A stretch of 5,797 nt of DNA, from the NCBI GenBank assembly GCA_023132105.1, contig JAGLYS010000021.1:1-5797 (forward strand), given 5' to 3'. A program made the position numbers and the translations under genes. Below are positions 4,493 through 5,797 of this stretch, one piece after another. The notes beneath the pieces are model-generated. The model saw nothing but the letters and a program-made list of their open reading frames with translations. It was not told the DNA's origin and made no database searches. Position 1 is the stretch's first letter. The number at the start of each line of letters is the position of its first letter. This DNA is from Caldifarciminota bacterium (GTDB lineage Bacteria; Hydrothermota; 32-111; QNBC01).

Positions 4493-5797
4493 TCATTTAA
4501 TAAATTTTATGGATTTATACAATTTATCGTTTATCTTCAAACTGCAAAAGTACACACCCTTCGAAAGATTTTTTATATTATAAATTGTATCGTATTTCCC
4601 TTTTGTTTTAAAACCTTTATAAATCGTATATATTTTTTGTCCGTTAAGATTATATAATGCAATTTCAATATCAGACGATTGAGATAAACCGTATTCGATC
4701 TTTATATTATCATTATATATCAAAGATCGAATAGAAAAAGATGTATTTGCAGATATATCACCATTGGCTATACCGGTATTATATGAAAGGTAAATCGAAT
4801 TATCAAATGAAAGACTATCTATACCGGAAACCGAGTAATAGTACCATAACCTTAAGATATACGAACCGACATCAAGACTATCCGTGATAAACTTACCGAG
4901 TTCACTGTCCGAAACCTGTTCCGGTATTATATCCGTTATCGAATAGAATGCCATAGTATCTTCTGTCGGAGCATATTCGAGTTTATATCCTTCATATTGA
5001 AATATCGAACCCGGAGCTTTTACCATTAAGGCACTCCCCGCAATCGATATCGTATCATCAATATAAGCCGGGGATGGGGGATATAGCCCTGTAACAATCA
5101 CCGTTGCCGAATCATACACCTGTATCGGGTTCGCAAGCACCGTATTATACATAATATTAATGGCACTATTCCTTGCGATCAGATGACCTGATGTGAAATT
5201 CGTAAGTATGAAAAATGATATGGATTTACTTTCGAGTAATGCATCAGTGTATAGTGATGTATAAAATGTTGTTAGCATACTTGAATCCGAAGCTCCGATA
5301 TGACCGCCGGATCCGTCACACGTAGTATTCATTAATGTTGTATTACACATCCCGGCAGAAAGACACTCACCGAATATCGAGCTTTTAATTGTCATATCCC
5401 CCGCTCCAAAGAAATACAGATTCCATGCATCTACGGATGAATTTATAAGATGGTAATTCCGTTCTTCGAATGGGGCTACCCAATCATTATAATAAGAATA
5501 ATCGATTATACCTGTTATTGTATCCGTAATCGGCATTTCGAATATATTACCCGAAGCTCTCAAGTGAGCATTTGTTATGGTTACATCTGTGCTATCCTTT
5601 GCCATTGTTGCAATCATAAGCCCGTAAAGTGAATCGATATTAACAGAATAATTTATACCTGTGCATGTAATATCAGGATAACTAAACTGCTCAACCCATT
5701 CGTTCGTATCCGGTGGCGTATTGAGTTCACCCGAACTATTTTCAGGAAATCCAAGCCAGAGTAGAACTGTATCGGAATGGGCAATATTCAATAATGA
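4493..5797 (-). CDS. Secreted parallel beta-helix protein with C-terminal sorting domain, 5' end outside window
   Basis: The reading frame is open to the window edge. The first possible start inside it is a TTG at 5791-5789, preceded in frame by TTA and TCA with no stop, so the true start lies beyond 5797. Residues are numbered here from that TTG. Residues 40-235 show repeated short strands ending in Asn/Ser/Thr turns: DVTITNAHLRASGN, YHLINSSVDAWNLYFFG, DMTIKSSIFGE, NTTLMNTTCDGSGGHIGASDSS and LIARNSAINIMYNT. This is the ladder of a right-handed parallel beta-helix of about 20 residues per turn. Residues 240-340 form a beta-sandwich-like region. Residues 350-432 are a type A/FlgD-like sorting domain: IALYNLNGQKIYTIY, then KGVYFCSL and a lysine-rich end. 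It probably acts at the cell surface or outside the cell. No catalytic residues of a polysaccharide lyase could be identified, so a structural, adhesive or carbohydrate-binding role is equally possible. The protease gene lies 234 bases downstream. Confidence 0.82.
   Translation of the reverse strand, partial: SLLNIAHSDTVLLWLGFPENSSGELNTPPDTNEWVEQFSYPDITCTGINYSVNIDSLYGLMIATMAKDSTDVTITNAHLRASGNIFEMPITDTITGIIDYSYYNDWVAPFEERNYHLINSSVDAWNLYFFGAGDMTIKSSIFGECLSAGMCNTTLMNTTCDGSGGHIGASDSSMLTTFYTSLYTDALLESKSISFFILTNFTSGHLIARNSAINIMYNTVLANPIQVYDSATVIVTGLYPPSPAYIDDTISIAGSALMVKAPGSIFQYEGYKLEYAPTEDTMAFYSITDIIPEQVSDSELGKFITDSLDVGSYILRLWYYYSVSGIDSLSFDNSIYLSYNTGIANGDISANTSFSIRSLIYNDNIKIEYGLSQSSDIEIALYNLNGQKIYTIYKGFKTKGKYDTIYNIKNLSKGVYFCSLKINDKLYKSIKFIK

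Noticed and set aside
4461..4496. Eleven-codon minus-strand frame starting ATG in ATGA overlap with the beta-helix stop
   Set aside because: The overlap is suggestive of coupling, but the frame is very short, has no ribosome binding site and covers the possible -35 region only by position.
5450..5632. Plus-strand open frame of 60 codons
   Set aside because: Antisense to the beta-helix gene and without supporting signals.
5789..5791. TTG as the start codon of the beta-helix gene
   Set aside because: The frame stays open to the window edge, no signal peptide or ribosome binding site is present, and the protein begins in the middle of a folded domain.

Overview
The window carries four protein-coding genes, all on the minus strand, so transcription runs from the high coordinates toward position 1. 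The sequence is AT-rich. Two of the four products end in a FlgD-like/type A C-terminal sorting domain, the kind used by the type IX (Por) secretion system. One of these also carries the catalytic dyad of a gingipain-like C25 cysteine protease. Together with a parallel beta-helix surface protein and short dispersed repeats, this points to a Gram-negative bacterium of the Fibrobacteres-Chlorobi-Bacteroidetes kind. An uncultured lineage such as WOR-3/Stahlbacteria or Cloacimonadota would fit. This placement is an inference from protein style; there is no rRNA or marker gene here to settle it.

Layout in the direction of transcription: (1) 5797-4493, the 3' part of a gene for a secreted beta-helix protein with a C-terminal sorting domain; its 5' end lies outside the window. 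(2) 4492-4259, an AT-rich intergenic leader with a possible promoter and a strong ribosome binding site. (3) 4258-2531, a complete gene for a secreted C25-like cysteine protease with a signal peptide, His213/Cys266 dyad and C-terminal sorting domain, closed by a clear intrinsic terminator at 2524-2481. (4) 2407-1265, a 380-residue protein of unknown function with a hydrophobic N-terminal segment, a beta-rich middle and two C-terminal Cys3His modules of identical spacing. (5) 1222-170, an M23-type metallopeptidase that starts with GTG, 42 bases after gene (4). (6) 169-1, non-coding sequence that looks like dispersed-repeat debris.

The two upstream genes are an ordinary pair of cell-surface or extracellular proteins. 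The two downstream genes look like a separate operon, because they lie behind a terminator and are closely spaced. They are the most interesting part. A peptidoglycan-hydrolase-type peptidase without a visible signal peptide is paired with an unrecognised protein that has a possible membrane segment and putative zinc-binding modules. This could be an undescribed two-gene system, but the sequence alone does not show what it does.
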